A stretch of 64,000 bases of DNA from Nissabacter sp. SGAir0207 (GCF_005491205.1 NZ_CP028038.1:55785-119784), one strand, 5' to 3'; counted from the stretch's first letter, positions 19,850-28,984 are shown. The notes: generated from the letters alone by a model not told the origin. Numbers and translations are program-made.

Positions 19850-19934
19850 TCAGTGGGTTAGCAAGGATCCTATTCTTTATTGATCTCAAATTGATCCTAT
19901 TATGATCTTATTATTTGATCTATCCGGTGGATAA
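19850..19934. other. Candidate origin AT-rich segment with DnaA-like box
   Basis: Directly beyond the upstream iterons lies an AT-rich stretch with repeated TTGATC/TGATCT words (about 19880-19921) and, on the minus strand at 19926-19934, TTATCCACC, one base from a DnaA box. This layout (iterons, AT-rich zone, DnaA box) fits a melting region. Confidence 0.45.
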
Positions 19935-21138
19935 GTTCAGCAGGAAGAGGGGTTCCCCTGGCAAAGCAGCTTGGCTGGCCAATGCAACATACGATAATCA
20001 AACATGTAATTAGCAGAACGCTGCTCTACGCTGTTAGAACTCAAGTAAGACACGCAAGCCATTACTAGCATAAGAGCGTTTTGGATCCACCCCACTTATC
20101 TATTTCAAAGGCCACAACACTTACATGTGGGTTATGATCGTGAGACTTTCTGCTTGTCCACGTTTCTGGTTATACGAGATAAAGCTTGAGAAACGATCCG
20201 TGCCGGATCTTCTTTAGATTGTTTTCGGTTAGCATACGGGAAGAGACGATCAATACCATCAAACGACGTAGCTCAAAAGTTTAAGGACTTATGCTTGCTG
20301 AATGACTCAGAATTCACACAGCGACGTTTGTCTAAGAATGCAACAGAATTGGGGCAGAAAGGGCCTTGCGTCACGTTAACTGATAGCCACATTTGGCATG
20401 TATGCCCCACATACACTCTTTCGCCTGACTTAACCTTGCTGAGTGATGTACAAGCTATCAGCGGCCATTATTTGATTATTGCGGGGATTCCCAAAATACT
20501 TCACAACGCATTGCCCAAGGTTTTCGTTAGGAGCTCTGACCGGCACAAGGGAGCATCGCTTTTTTCTGCTGTCCGTAGCATCCCCTTGTATTCTTTCACG
20601 TGATAATTGCATGATTAAGCAGACTGTCACTCCGCTCACTGGCTGGCAACACAAAACGTATCTGATCACCTCTCTGCTTAGCTCACGCTTATCAAGTTCT
20701 GCGAAAATGCACCGCTCAGCCTGGATCCGTTCTGCTGCTATCTGAGCTTTATTTCGAAACTTAATTGTGCACCCAAACACGTCATCGTGATGCATTGAGA
20801 TGATCTCATTTAACTAAGGGTTGATGACATTCATTCCCTGTAAATGTCAGCCGGCAGGTATCACGGAGATCTATGAATTTCACCTGAATGATACGTCCGA
20901 TTTCAGGGGGAACAGCGGTCACCTCACAAACAGCGAACCGGTTACGGGAATGCAAGATTTCTTATAGATAATTTAGGTAAATCAGTCTGTTGTTCTCATT
21001 TCTTTCTGAACCTAAGATGTAACTGCCGGATTGCCGGTAAGTGGAATGCGGGCAAGCACGCAGACCTATCCATCGTCCATATCCCACCAATGGTGCAATT
21101 ATGGTTAAAGAATCGATTCAGAAAGACAGGGGAATTAA
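19935..21138. other. Gene-poor stretch between origin and RES gene
   Basis: About 1.2 kb in which I support no gene. Open frames of 88-121 codons exist on both strands (for example 20430-20795 minus) but lack ribosome sites, recognisable motifs or neighbours, and overlap each other. It may contain antisense or copy-control RNA, but nothing specific is visible. Confidence 0.4.
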
Positions 21139-21837
21139 ATGGTCAACAAGAAGAAAGAAAATGGAGACTCCATTGATGATCAGCTGAATAAGCTTGAAGC
21201 AAACAACCGCATTCCGTTTGACCTGCGCGCGGCTAAAACTCCGCAGCGCCGCTGGCAGAAGAAGGCTTACCCATCAGGTGTGAACTATGCCTGCCCGGAA
21301 GATCCTAAAGAGATGGGCCGCTACAACGACCCTACCAGCCGTACGGGAGTCTGCTACACGGCAGACTTTGCAGCCGCTGCAATTGCGGAATCGCTTGGTC
21401 GCATCTACCAGCGTAACCCGGATGAGTTTATCCTGGGGATGGGTGATATTGAGAAAGCCCGTATTCACTCGCTTGAAACGACACGGGAAACCAAAGTCGT
21501 CAATATAGTCAGGCTACAGGCACTGCTCCATTTCACGGCCGATCAGGTTATGGGTGGAGACTACAGTATCACTCAGGGTATAACGAACTGGGCAGCGAAC
21601 ACTCCCGGGCTCGATTATGATGGTATCGCTTATCCTTCCAGGCACTTTGGTGCGGGGATGTGCACGGCTTACTGGATACGTGAGGGAGAGTCTGATCCCT
21701 TAGCCGATGTGGCGAATAGCCCAGCGGACAAATATCTGGACACGGCAAAAGAAAACTTTCCTCAGAACTGGGAGGAAGAAGACATTACCGGGTTTGAAAT
21801 CGTGACGGAAACGTTGAATTACAGCGTGAGTAGTTAA
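21139..21837 (+). CDS. RES-domain NAD+ phosphorylase toxin-like protein
   Basis: 232-residue protein with the three residues that name the RES family in order: Arg in GRYNDPTSRTGVCYTA, Glu in AAAAIAESLGR and Ser in YPSRHFG. RES toxins degrade NAD+ by phosphorolysis and are neutralised by Xre/ParS/MbcA antitoxins. A good GGGG ribosome site precedes the ATG by 6-7 nt. The N-terminal 45 residues are polar and extra relative to the minimal domain. Unusually, the putative antitoxin partner is encoded convergently rather than upstream in the same operon. Confidence 0.75.
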   Translation: MVNKKKENGDSIDDQLNKLEANNRIPFDLRAAKTPQRRWQKKAYPSGVNYACPEDPKEMGRYNDPTSRTGVCYTADFAAAAIAESLGRIYQRNPDEFILGMGDIEKARIHSLETTRETKVVNIVRLQALLHFTADQVMGGDYSITQGITNWAANTPGLDYDGIAYPSRHFGAGMCTAYWIREGESDPLADVANSPADKYLDTAKENFPQNWEEEDITGFEIVTETLNYSVSS

Positions 21838-21852
21838 GCAGGATACGTTGCA

Positions 21853-21880
21853 AAGGCCCCTGAACGGGGCCTTTTTTATT
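21853..21880 (+). terminator. Rho-independent terminator between RES and HTH genes
   Basis: GGCCCC and GGGGCC around a TGAAC loop, preceded by CAAA and followed by TTTTTTATT. Strong on the plus strand; it lies within the 48-nt gap of the convergent pair. Confidence 0.85.
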
Positions 21881-21885
21881 AGTGA

Positions 21886-22515
21886 TTAGTGTGCAGTCTG
21901 GCTGCCAAAAAGTTTTGCCTGGCGCCTTATCTCGGTCATATGCTCTTCTGATGTCCCGTACTTCCTCAGGGCATCAGTGACGCTGAGCTGGGGCTCATTG
22001 TCAAAAAAGAAAATTGCCGTCAGGAATGACGTCTTGGTAACCGGGCTGATGTCTCCGAGCAGTTCCAGAATCTCATCAAATCCAGCTATAAGCTTGTTTC
22101 CGTCGAACTGAAACAGTGGAAACTTAAACTCCCCGCCTGCTTTAACGGCAAGCAGTTTGTTAGCCTTTAACCTGTTATTAATGGTCTGCCTGCTGACACC
22201 AAGAATTTCGGCCGCCTTACTGGCCCGGCAGGTGCCACCCAGATCGTTCAGCCGCTCTGCAAACCGGACAGCGCTGTCATTCAGATGACTGATACGGCGC
22301 TTATCTCGCGCAGACATCTCTGAAACGCGATCCAGCTGGGTTTCAAACATCAGTTTGACCAGCTCGCTGTCGGTCATTTTCAGCGCACGCGTCAGACTCT
22401 TCTTTTGGGTCAGTGCGGCAACCAGCTCGGCCGATAGCATATTCATACGCTCGATAATTGCAGCCTGATCATCTGAAAGTGGTTTGCGCGGCTCAGTGAT
22501 AGTCATTGTGTTCAT
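21886..22515 (-). CDS. HTH protein, probable RES-associated antitoxin-like
   Basis: 209 residues from the ATG at 22515 (AGAGG 5 nt upstream; a GTG at 22521 is an alternative). A helix-turn-helix is clear at ASKAAEILGVSRQTINNRLKANKLL, preceded by a helical N-terminal region. The C-terminal part (FDGNKLIAGFDEILELLGDISP... SVTDALRKYG) looks like the MbcA/ParS/Xre antitoxin domain that binds RES or similar toxins. It ends 48 nt from the RES gene, facing it. Role as antitoxin is inferred from domain type and adjacency. Confidence 0.6.
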   Translation of the reverse strand: MNTMTITEPRKPLSDDQAAIIERMNMLSAELVAALTQKKSLTRALKMTDSELVKLMFETQLDRVSEMSARDKRRISHLNDSAVRFAERLNDLGGTCRASKAAEILGVSRQTINNRLKANKLLAVKAGGEFKFPLFQFDGNKLIAGFDEILELLGDISPVTKTSFLTAIFFFDNEPQLSVTDALRKYGTSEEHMTEIRRQAKLFGSQTAH

Positions 22516-22656
22516 AAGCACCTCTCTTTGACACTTAATTTATTACACCATAGGTAAAGTGTCAAATTAGAGTATGAAATTACTCGTCTTTTCACTTGCA
22601 TAACTTACTGCCACATTTATATGTGAATGACTTGCATCAAAGTAGCGAATCATTTC

Positions 22657-23280
22657 TCACGCAGCTGTGTCAGATATACGCTCACCAATCGCAATGACAT
22701 CACCCTGAGTATACTTTTCAGGCAACTCGATGAAGGATATACCAGCGCTCTGACATGCTTCACGTTTCACTGCGTCACGAACCCTGGCATCCCTCTGAAA
22801 ATGCCCGCTTCCATGGTATTCAACAACTACAACAGGATGACCAAAGCGATCAATGATGACAAAGTCAGCACGCTTGCTGTTAATTGCCAGGTATGCCGCC
22901 TTATTGTCTGACCCCAGTATTTCTCCGAGAGACACCTGAGCAAAAACACGAAACGCGGGAAAGGTCATTGAAAGAAGAGCTTCAAGCTGGCAATAAACGG
23001 CATACTCACTTTTATTCATCAAAGTTCGCTTGCGAAACTCGCTGCTTCTAACCGTAGCCAGCTGCCGCTTTGCCGTATTATCTTCCTTAACTGCAACAGT
23101 GTCTGGACGGTATCCGTTTCCTCCAGGTTGTGACCTGCTTTTCTCAAATCTGTATCCCGTGCGCTTTCGTTGGTTCTTTCCACCAGAAAAGAGATATCCC
23201 ACAACGCACGCGACCACTACTAGCCAGAAAAAAACATCTATTGATCTGCATCCTTCAGAATAAAAAACGCAGATTAACAT
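22657..23280 (-). CDS. DUF2726-domain protein with N-terminal membrane anchor
   Basis: 207 residues: a hydrophobic segment at about residues 14-32, a basic linker, then a DUF2726 domain with KSEYAVYCQLEALL, NSKRADFVIIDRFGHPVVVVEYHG and AVKREACQSAGI. The D...E-x-H pattern in RADFVI...VVEYHG is reminiscent of PD-(D/E)xK nuclease-like folds such as those of many DUF2726 proteins. No function is established; such proteins are common on enterobacterial plasmids near replication and partition genes. Transcribed alone, away from parA. Confidence 0.65.
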   Translation of the reverse strand: MLICVFYSEGCRSIDVFFWLVVVACVVGYLFSGGKNQRKRTGYRFEKSRSQPGGNGYRPDTVAVKEDNTAKRQLATVRSSEFRKRTLMNKSEYAVYCQLEALLSMTFPAFRVFAQVSLGEILGSDNKAAYLAINSKRADFVIIDRFGHPVVVVEYHGSGHFQRDARVRDAVKREACQSAGISFIELPEKYTQGDVIAIGERISDTAA

Positions 23281-23488
23281 GTTGTAAACTCTCGTCAGGC
23301 TAAATCAGAATTAGCCCACACACACTTTATGTGCAGGTATCTGCCCTCCCCCGCCCTGCCCTCTGACATTACAGAAAAGTGGCGCAAATAATAGAGGTTA
23401 AGTTATTGCTGGTGGATGAAGGATTTTCAGACTCACATCAAAGCCCTTACCCTTTCGCCAGAATCACTTCCATTTGTTTATTCTTCTC

Positions 23489-23504
23489 ATTTCGCATGCG
23501 AAAT
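23489..23504. promoter_or_regulatory. parS-like palindrome 1
   Basis: ATTTCGCATGCGAAAT, a 16-bp perfect palindrome upstream of parA. Same core TTTCGCATGCGAAA as five other sites between 23.4 and 26.1 kb. Confidence 0.75.
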
Positions 23505-23562
23505 CCCCTGCTGTGGTTTCTCGTCAAAGAAGTGTTGATTATTGCGATTGCGCCTCAGCTTG

Positions 23563-23588
23563 TTGAGATTTCGCATGCGAAATCTCAA
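23563..23588. promoter_or_regulatory. parS-like palindrome 2 (26-bp extended)
   Basis: The TTTCGCATGCGAAA core is extended to a 26-bp perfect palindrome (arms TTGAGA / TCTCAA). The longest copy, hence the best candidate for the primary centromere site or an operator for the par operon. Confidence 0.75.
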
Positions 23589-23686
23589 TATATAGAGAAT
23601 CAAAGTTGATTCTCTATGGCAGGCCAGGCATACTGCTCGAAACGAACGACAGTACAGTCAAAATAAGGCTGAAGATGTCATCATCA

Positions 23687-23702
23687 ATTTCGCATGCGAA
23701 AT
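23687..23702. promoter_or_regulatory. parS-like palindrome 3, abutting parA
   Basis: ATTTCGCATGCGAAAT ends 15 nt before the parA ATG, in the position of an operator that would block translation start or transcription when bound. Confidence 0.75.
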
Positions 23703-23717
23703 ATCAGAGGCTTTCAG

Positions 23718-24590
23718 ATGGTTGATAAACACGCAGGAAAGGTCATCATCATTGGCAATCAAAAAGGCGGCGTGGTCAAGACGCAGTCAACTAATGAGAT
23801 ATCCTACAACATGCAGCAAATGGGCAAAAAAACGCTCATGATTGATTTTGACAGTACGTCCGGATTAACAGAGCGTACCTTCCCGGGGGAATTACCTCTG
23901 ACGATTGACCGCGATCCCATGGGAAACAGCTTCTCGCCGGGGAGTGCACATGCATTTCAGCTTTTCTTTACGGATACCGAAATCAAGCCAGAAGTCCTGC
24001 CGGACGGACGTCATATCTTTGGCTCAACGAATGAAATCGGTGAAATAAACTATCGCCCGCAGGACTGCGTTTTTGACTTCAAAGAGCGTATTGATGCGCT
24101 TCGCGAACAATATGATTTCATCTTTATTGACTCAGCCCCGGATTACAACAACCTGCTGATTGCCTCTCATGTGGTTGGCGATTACCTGTTGATCCCGACA
24201 CTCCTTGAAAAAGGGTCGCGAATTGGCGTTGGAAAACAACTGAACTACATGCAGCGCATAAAGAAGAACTATAATCCCGGACTGCAATTCCTCGGAACCT
24301 ACATCACGCAGGCTGGCGTTCAGAGTTACAGCCAGCCACTTCTGGATGGTTACCTCTCACCTGTTGAAACAGAAAACCTGAGGCGGCTTTACGAGATCCT
24401 CCAGGAGCGTAACTATTCCGAGGATAAGGTACTGACCCTTATTTCCTGGGTCAAAAATCTGGCCAAGGAAGCAATAGAGCTTGCCATGACTATCCGCGAA
24501 TACTCTCCAGCAAGTAAACCTGCAGTTCAGTATCAGGAACTGACATCAAAAATTCTTCGTTTGATTGAGGAGGATACGCATGGCAAGTAA
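23718..24590 (+). CDS. parA: ParA-family partition ATPase
   Basis: 290 residues from the ATG at 23718 (GAGG 7 nt upstream; an in-frame ATG at 23694 lies within palindrome 3). The deviant Walker A reads KGGVVKT (16-22), with Val where most ParA have Gly, similar to the SopA variant KGGVYKT. The switch aspartate is in MIDFDSTSGLT and Walker B in FIFIDSAPDYNN. No N-terminal helix-turn-helix domain is present, so this is a small type Ib-like ParA by length and repression would have to come from ParB or the third gene. It overlaps parB by 11 nt. Confidence 0.88.
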   Translation: MVDKHAGKVIIIGNQKGGVVKTQSTNEISYNMQQMGKKTLMIDFDSTSGLTERTFPGELPLTIDRDPMGNSFSPGSAHAFQLFFTDTEIKPEVLPDGRHIFGSTNEIGEINYRPQDCVFDFKERIDALREQYDFIFIDSAPDYNNLLIASHVVGDYLLIPTLLEKGSRIGVGKQLNYMQRIKKNYNPGLQFLGTYITQAGVQSYSQPLLDGYLSPVETENLRRLYEILQERNYSEDKVLTLISWVKNLAKEAIELAMTIREYSPASKPAVQYQELTSKILRLIEEDTHGK

Positions 24591-25662
24591 ATTTCAGCGT
24601 CGTCTTGATGAGCAGAAAAAGTCTGCATCCGCGCCGGCTTCCATGCCTGAAGTTGCCACAGTGGTAGCAAGGCGCGAAGCTCCTGCCCCCGCCGGAAATG
24701 AGGAAGCCTTCCGGCTTCGCAATGAGCTGGCTCGCCCATCCATGGAGCCATCGGGTCAGATCGTAAGGGTAAAAGCGGAAGAGATATATGAGGTAGAACA
24801 GGTACGCCCTGAAGAAGACTTCGATGAAGAGGTGCTGGTAGGCATGGTGGACTCACTGTCTGAGCTGGGCAACCTTACGCCGCCTCGTTGCTTCCCTAAG
24901 GATCGTCAGGGTTATCGCGTCTGGTTTGGAGCCACCCGCGTCAGATCGATGAAGCGTCGTGGTGACGAGTACATTGATATCTATGTTGGCACGCCGCCGC
25001 GCGATGACCGTCAGCGCATTATGGGGCAGCTGATTGAGAACCTGCAGCAGTCAGGACTGAAACCACTCGCCACAGCCTTAGCGTTTGAAAAACTCAAAAA
25101 TGAGCATGGTATGAGTGGCGAGGATATTGCCAGAGCGCTTGGTAAACCCACGGCCTTCGTCAGCAAGCATATGCGCATTGGCTCTGCGCCTGAAAAAATT
25201 CGCTTTCTTGTTCGGAGTAAAAAATTGTCTGACGTTGAGCTGATTTATAATCTGATACAGCTCAATGAAGCCAGCACTCAGTCTGCTGATGAAATTATTT
25301 CAAAAATCCAGAACGGTAAGACTGTCACCCGTGCACAGGTAAAAAAGGAACTCTCCCTTTTAAAGGGCACCGGTAAGAACAAGGGGTCTTTAACCGAATC
25401 CCTGCAGGAGAAGATTTCGCATGCGAAATCTCATGGCAGTGAGTCAGCCGCTTCAGGTTCTGATTTAAGCAACAGAGAATCCTTTGTTTCTCAGCCTGAC
25501 GGCCTTAAAGGTGTGCTGAAGGCAGTAATTTCTTATCGGGGTCAGGACGGTATTCTTCTGCTGGACATCATGCCTGATAAATACGGTATGGTCTGGATTG
25601 AGAGTTTTGAAGGCAAGAAGTGCGTCCCAGCCAGTGAGATTACATTGCTGGGATTACGCTGA
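24580..25662 (+). CDS. parB: ParB-family partition protein
   Basis: 360 residues from the ATG at 24580, which follows GGAGG and lies inside the end of parA. The ParB/Srx-like nuclease-fold domain includes VRPEEDFDEEVLVGMVDSLSELGNL and GATRVRSMKRRG; the central helix-turn-helix region is MSGEDIARALGKPTAFVSKHMRIG. The C-terminal 80 residues probably dimerise. It should bind the TTTCGCATGCGAAA palindromes. One copy of that palindrome (25412-25431) is embedded in the parB coding sequence itself. Confidence 0.88.
   Translation: MASKFQRRLDEQKKSASAPASMPEVATVVARREAPAPAGNEEAFRLRNELARPSMEPSGQIVRVKAEEIYEVEQVRPEEDFDEEVLVGMVDSLSELGNLTPPRCFPKDRQGYRVWFGATRVRSMKRRGDEYIDIYVGTPPRDDRQRIMGQLIENLQQSGLKPLATALAFEKLKNEHGMSGEDIARALGKPTAFVSKHMRIGSAPEKIRFLVRSKKLSDVELIYNLIQLNEASTQSADEIISKIQNGKTVTRAQVKKELSLLKGTGKNKGSLTESLQEKISHAKSHGSESAASGSDLSNRESFVSQPDGLKGVLKAVISYRGQDGILLLDIMPDKYGMVWIESFEGKKCVPASEITLLGLR
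25412..25431. promoter_or_regulatory. parS-like palindrome 4, inside parB
   Basis: AGATTTCGCATGCGAAATCT, a 20-bp perfect palindrome within the parB reading frame (encoding KISHAKS). Confidence 0.72.
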
Positions 25663-25711
25663 AAACCTCTGAGCATTGAATGTCAGTGAGTTTTTACCAG
25701 TTTTAAAGTGG

Positions 25712-26050
25712 ATGCAATTAATGACCTTTACTGAACTGGATGTCCACATCGCCGAAACAGGCAGGCGTTCGCTGGCTACACGTTTAGTCTTTGCGTTGGC
25801 GGATTGTCTTGATGCCAGAATACAGGGTATTGATCTCGACGATTTTGAACAGCTCAGCGGATATACGCGTACCAATATCCGAGCTGCAGCGTCTTCACTT
25901 AAAGACGCTGGCGTCATTGATATTATTTACTATCGAGAATCAGACGATGGTAGTGGCCGCAGTGTCCTGGCTGAGAGCGTTGGCAACCGATGGGTAAAAC
26001 AGCACTACAGGCTTAGCCGAAGCATTGTTGAGTTATTCAAGCGAAGCTGA
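25712..26050 (+). CDS. Small protein, third gene of the par locus
   Basis: 112 residues from ATG 25712 (ATG 25721 is equally possible; neither has a strong ribosome site). Predicted all-helical with a winged-helix look: LATRLVFALADCL, then DDFEQLSGYTRTNIRAAASSLKDAGVIDIIYYRE resembles an HTH followed by a beta wing. It starts 49 nt after parB and is immediately followed by two palindromes. I do not recognise a family; a DNA-binding accessory or regulator of the partition locus is the natural guess. Confidence 0.6.
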   Translation: MQLMTFTELDVHIAETGRRSLATRLVFALADCLDARIQGIDLDDFEQLSGYTRTNIRAAASSLKDAGVIDIIYYRESDDGSGRSVLAESVGNRWVKQHYRLSRSIVELFKRS

Positions 26051-26094
26051 AATTTCGCATGCGAAATTACCACTGGCACATTTCGCATGCGAAA
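26051..26094. promoter_or_regulatory. parS-like palindromes 5 and 6
   Basis: An 18-bp palindrome AATTTCGCATGCGAAATT (26051-26068) and a 14-bp core copy (26081-26094) lie 30 nt apart (centre to centre about 28 nt) directly after the third par gene and before the umuC pseudogene. Confidence 0.75.
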
Positions 26095-26109
26095 CCTTGT
26101 ACCGGCAAG

Positions 26110-27291
26110 TCAGCATACACGTGCCACAGGAATTTCCTTCCAGTTTGTTGTCCACGCTTTACTGAGCATTTGACGTTTCATCCGCCATTCAGGCTGAATG
26201 CCCTTTCCCGCAAAACCAATACTGTACCGTCCTGATCGGTTCATTGAGTCCATCAGGCTCATCATAGCCTCACTTCCGGGGCGCGGAACTTCATCATCAA
26301 AAAGGTTCAGCTGTACTACGGTGTTCGGCCGCAGCTCATTGAGCATGATTCCAGCTTTAGCGTAGCGGAACCCCGGGCACCACATAGTATCCAGAGACTT
26401 CACCGCCGTATCAATAATGCTGCGCGTGTCTTGCGTACCTACGCGTAATCTCACAAATGCCGTGTTGCCGTAACCGGGCTGCCCGGAATCAAATGGCGAG
26501 GTACGTATAAAGACCGACATGTGATGACAATACTGGCGGTCCTCACGCAGTTTTTCCCCCACGCGCTCGGCATAAGCACAGATTGCCTGCCGCATAGCGT
26601 CATACTTTGTGACCCGTTCTCCAAAGCTGCTACTCACAACTATTTGCTGTTTTGGCGGAGGCGCATCTGCCATCAGTATGCAGGACTCGCCATTCAGTTC
26701 CCGCTTCGTTCGCTCCAGTACCACGTCAAAGTTTTTGCGGATGAAGACTGAAGAAGAGCGAGCCAGGTCCAGTGCTGTTTTAATGCCAAGCAGTTGTAGG
26801 TTCCTCTCAATCCTTGAACCTACGCCCCAGATCTCCCCTACGGGTTGTCGCGAGAGAAGCGCTCTAGTGCGATCATGATTATTCGGTGTCAGTGCCAGCA
26901 CGCCGCCGAACTGTTGATATTCCTTGCCAGCCCACTGTGGAGACTTCGCCAGCGTCTAGGTGGGTCCAAGTCCGACCCCAACGGTCAGGCCGGTGCAGGC
27001 TTTTACGTGTGCGCGGATCATGCGGCCAAAATCTTCATAAGGTATGGTCATCTCCATACCTGAGCAGTCACAAAACCCTTCGTCTACTGAATATACTTCA
27101 AGACGCGGCACCATCTCTTCAATACATGACATCACCCTTGTGCTCATGGAGTGACACAACGCGTAATTGCTCGAGAAGAAACGTATAACTTCCGGAAAGC
27201 GCTGATTTTTGATCCTGAACCAAGGTTCGCCCATTTCACATATTTTTTGGCCTCTTTACTGCGGGCAATCACACACCCGTCATTATATCTG
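26110..27291 (-). pseudogene. umuC: umuC pseudogene (Y-family DNA polymerase V catalytic subunit)
   Basis: Continuous UmuC similarity with three lesions. The 5' end is lost beyond about 27291, where a decayed LLVAFRYNDGCVIARSKEAKKYV can be read. A one-base deletion near 27235 shifts frame into MGEPWFRIKNQRFPEVIRFFSS. An in-frame TAG (26956-26958) replaces the Lys codon of the conserved GPTKTLAK. The catalytic VEVYSVDEGF region (here LEVYSVDEGF) and the C-terminal little-finger and tail (QLNLFDDEVPRPGSE) are well preserved. Translesion polymerase activity is therefore very unlikely. The matching umuD remnant lies at 29915-30354, separated by an unrelated module. Confidence 0.88.
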
Positions 27292-27450
27292 AATGCCACT
27301 AACAGTTAGTTATATTTAAAACAATGATTTAAATAGATGTTTAACCGCTAACTTTTTCTATGTGTTAGTTCTCGGTGGGATGATTTAGTTAGTAACTTTT
27401 AGAATGAATCCGGCGAGAAGCACTTTCAAATAGGTGAATGCTCAGTCAAC

Positions 27451-27510
27451 GTCCGTTGTGTGCCAAAAGCGGAAGTTAGCATTGGAGTGAGGTTCGTACA
27501 CGAGCAGGAC
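27451..27510 (+). repeat. GTCCGC-type dispersed repeat, copy E
   Basis: GTCCGTTGTGTGCCAAAAGCGGA followed by a GAGTGAGG...GCAGGAC tail; a degenerate relative of the copies at 44996, 49380 and 57973. Confidence 0.45.
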
Positions 27511-27594
27511 ACGCTAATGTGATATTTCCGATTCAACTGCGAGACACATTAATTAGCCGGGAACAATAACAGCCTGCCAGCTTCATATTATAAA

Positions 27595-27616
27595 CCCGCC
27601 TATAAAGCGGGCTTTT
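27595..27616 (+). terminator. Orphan terminator-like hairpin
   Basis: CCCGC / GCGGG stem with CTTTTACTG after it on the plus strand, beyond the end of the decayed MFS gene; no plus-strand gene precedes it. Confidence 0.4.
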
Positions 27617-27637
27617 ACTGCAAGTCAGTCACAGAGT

Positions 27638-28846
27638 TCATCTGCCTATCGCATTTGCCTTTTTACCTTCCGCAGCCCGGTTTCGGATGGCAAGCCAGAG
27701 CAGCGCTAAGGCAGCGACTGCAAGCCACGGAATAAGCATCTCGTTAAGCTTTTACCATCCAAGTAGTTCAAGCAACGCGCCTGCGCTGAGCGAACAGGCC
27801 AGACCTACCGCAAAAATGGTCATATCATTGATGGCCTGAGCAGCGCCTTTTTCCGAGGGGCGAAACGTTGTTGTAACCAGTGCAGTGCCGCCTATATAGA
27901 GGAAGTTCCAGCCCAGACCAACGAAAACGAGCGCACCGGCAAAAGAGTAAAATCCGGTGCCGGTCAGGGCCAGACCTATATGGCATATGTAGAGGAAAAT
28001 GCCCGTCAGCATTATCCGGATACTGCCAAAGCGTCCAATGAGTTTGCCCGTAAAGAAAGACGGCAGGAACATCCCCAGAACGTGCAGCTGAATAACGGTA
28101 GACGTCTCTGAAAGAGAGTGAGCATGATGGGACATTGCAAGTGGCGTAGCTGTCATGGCGAGGATCATAATGCCGTAGCCAGTGGCAGCGCCAAAGAGGG
28201 CGGTCAGGTAAGCAGGCTGAGTGATGACCTTTTACCAGGGGCGGGCAGGAACCTGTTCGACAGCTTTTTCTACACTGACCGGCACGTGAAGCCGGGAGAG
28301 AATGAATACGGCAACTGCTGATATTGCAGCAAGTATGATGAACGAACCCAGGTACTGAGGCGTCAGTATGTTACTGCCCATCCGGGCCAGTAACGGGCCG
28401 GCAAGTGCAGCGACTATACCGCCCGCCATGACAAGCGAGATGGCCCGGGGCCGGAATGTATCGCTGGAAACCTCGCTGGCCGCAAAGCGGTAAAACTGCG
28501 CAAAAGACTGGTAGACCCCGACCATGTAAGTCCCGATACAGAGCAGAACAAATGAAGAGGTGATAATCCCTGCGCCGGCAATAGCACCGCCTGCTATGCC
28601 AGCCGCAGCTCCGGCACAAAATCCCGTTTTACGCCCTACTCTGGTCATCCACATTGAAGCCGGAAACGTGGCTGAAGCCGTTCCGAGAAACATGGCAGCT
28701 ATGGGCGCTGTCGCTAACCCCGGGGACGGAGCAAGAAGTCCGCCCGCAAGGCCGCCGATGGTCATTACAAGTACAGAAACGGTCTGAAAGATGGCCTGGG
28801 CACTTGCCAGTATGAGCACCTGCCAGTACATATTTTTATTCGACAT
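27638..28846 (-). pseudogene. MFS transporter gene with two in-frame TAA codons
   Basis: A single uninterrupted frame of 402 codons reads as a full-length 12-helix major facilitator protein except for TAA at 28232-28234 and TAA at 27752-27754. The pieces join smoothly: ...VEQVPARPW-stop-KVITQPAYLTALFGAATGYGIMILAMTATPLAM... and ...ALLELLGW-stop-KLNEMLIPWLAVAALALLWLAIRN.... There is no frameshift. Both stops sit in the identical context TGG TAA AAG. It diverges from the ArsR-rhodanese gene, so it was probably its regulated efflux partner. Reported as a pseudogene; readthrough is a minor alternative. Confidence 0.8.
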
Positions 28847-28935
28847 CGAGTTTCCTGTATAACGGTGAGTTAATCCGGTCGGCAGGCCACAACTTTTTCC
28901 CTGGTTGTGCCACTGCCGAAAAGCAGTATCATTAA

Positions 28936-28961
28936 AACATTCAATTGAATGATTGAATGTT
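28936..28961. promoter_or_regulatory. ArsR-type operator between MFS and regulator genes
   Basis: AACATTCAAT and ATTGAATGTT form a perfect 10-bp inverted repeat with a 6-bp spacer, 24 nt before the ArsR-rhodanese start and 90 nt from the MFS start. ATTCAA-type dyads are typical ArsR/SmtB family sites. Confidence 0.7.
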
Positions 28962-28984
28962 CCCGTTAACCGGTCATAGAGTCA

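Noticed and set aside
20295..20795. Coding genes in the gap after the origin (frames of 88-121 codons)
   Set aside because: Frames on both strands overlap one another and lack ribosome sites, family motifs and sensible amino-acid composition.
22627..22911. Plus-strand frame overlapping the DUF2726 gene
   Set aside because: It is antisense to the recognisable DUF2726 domain and has no ribosome site or motif.
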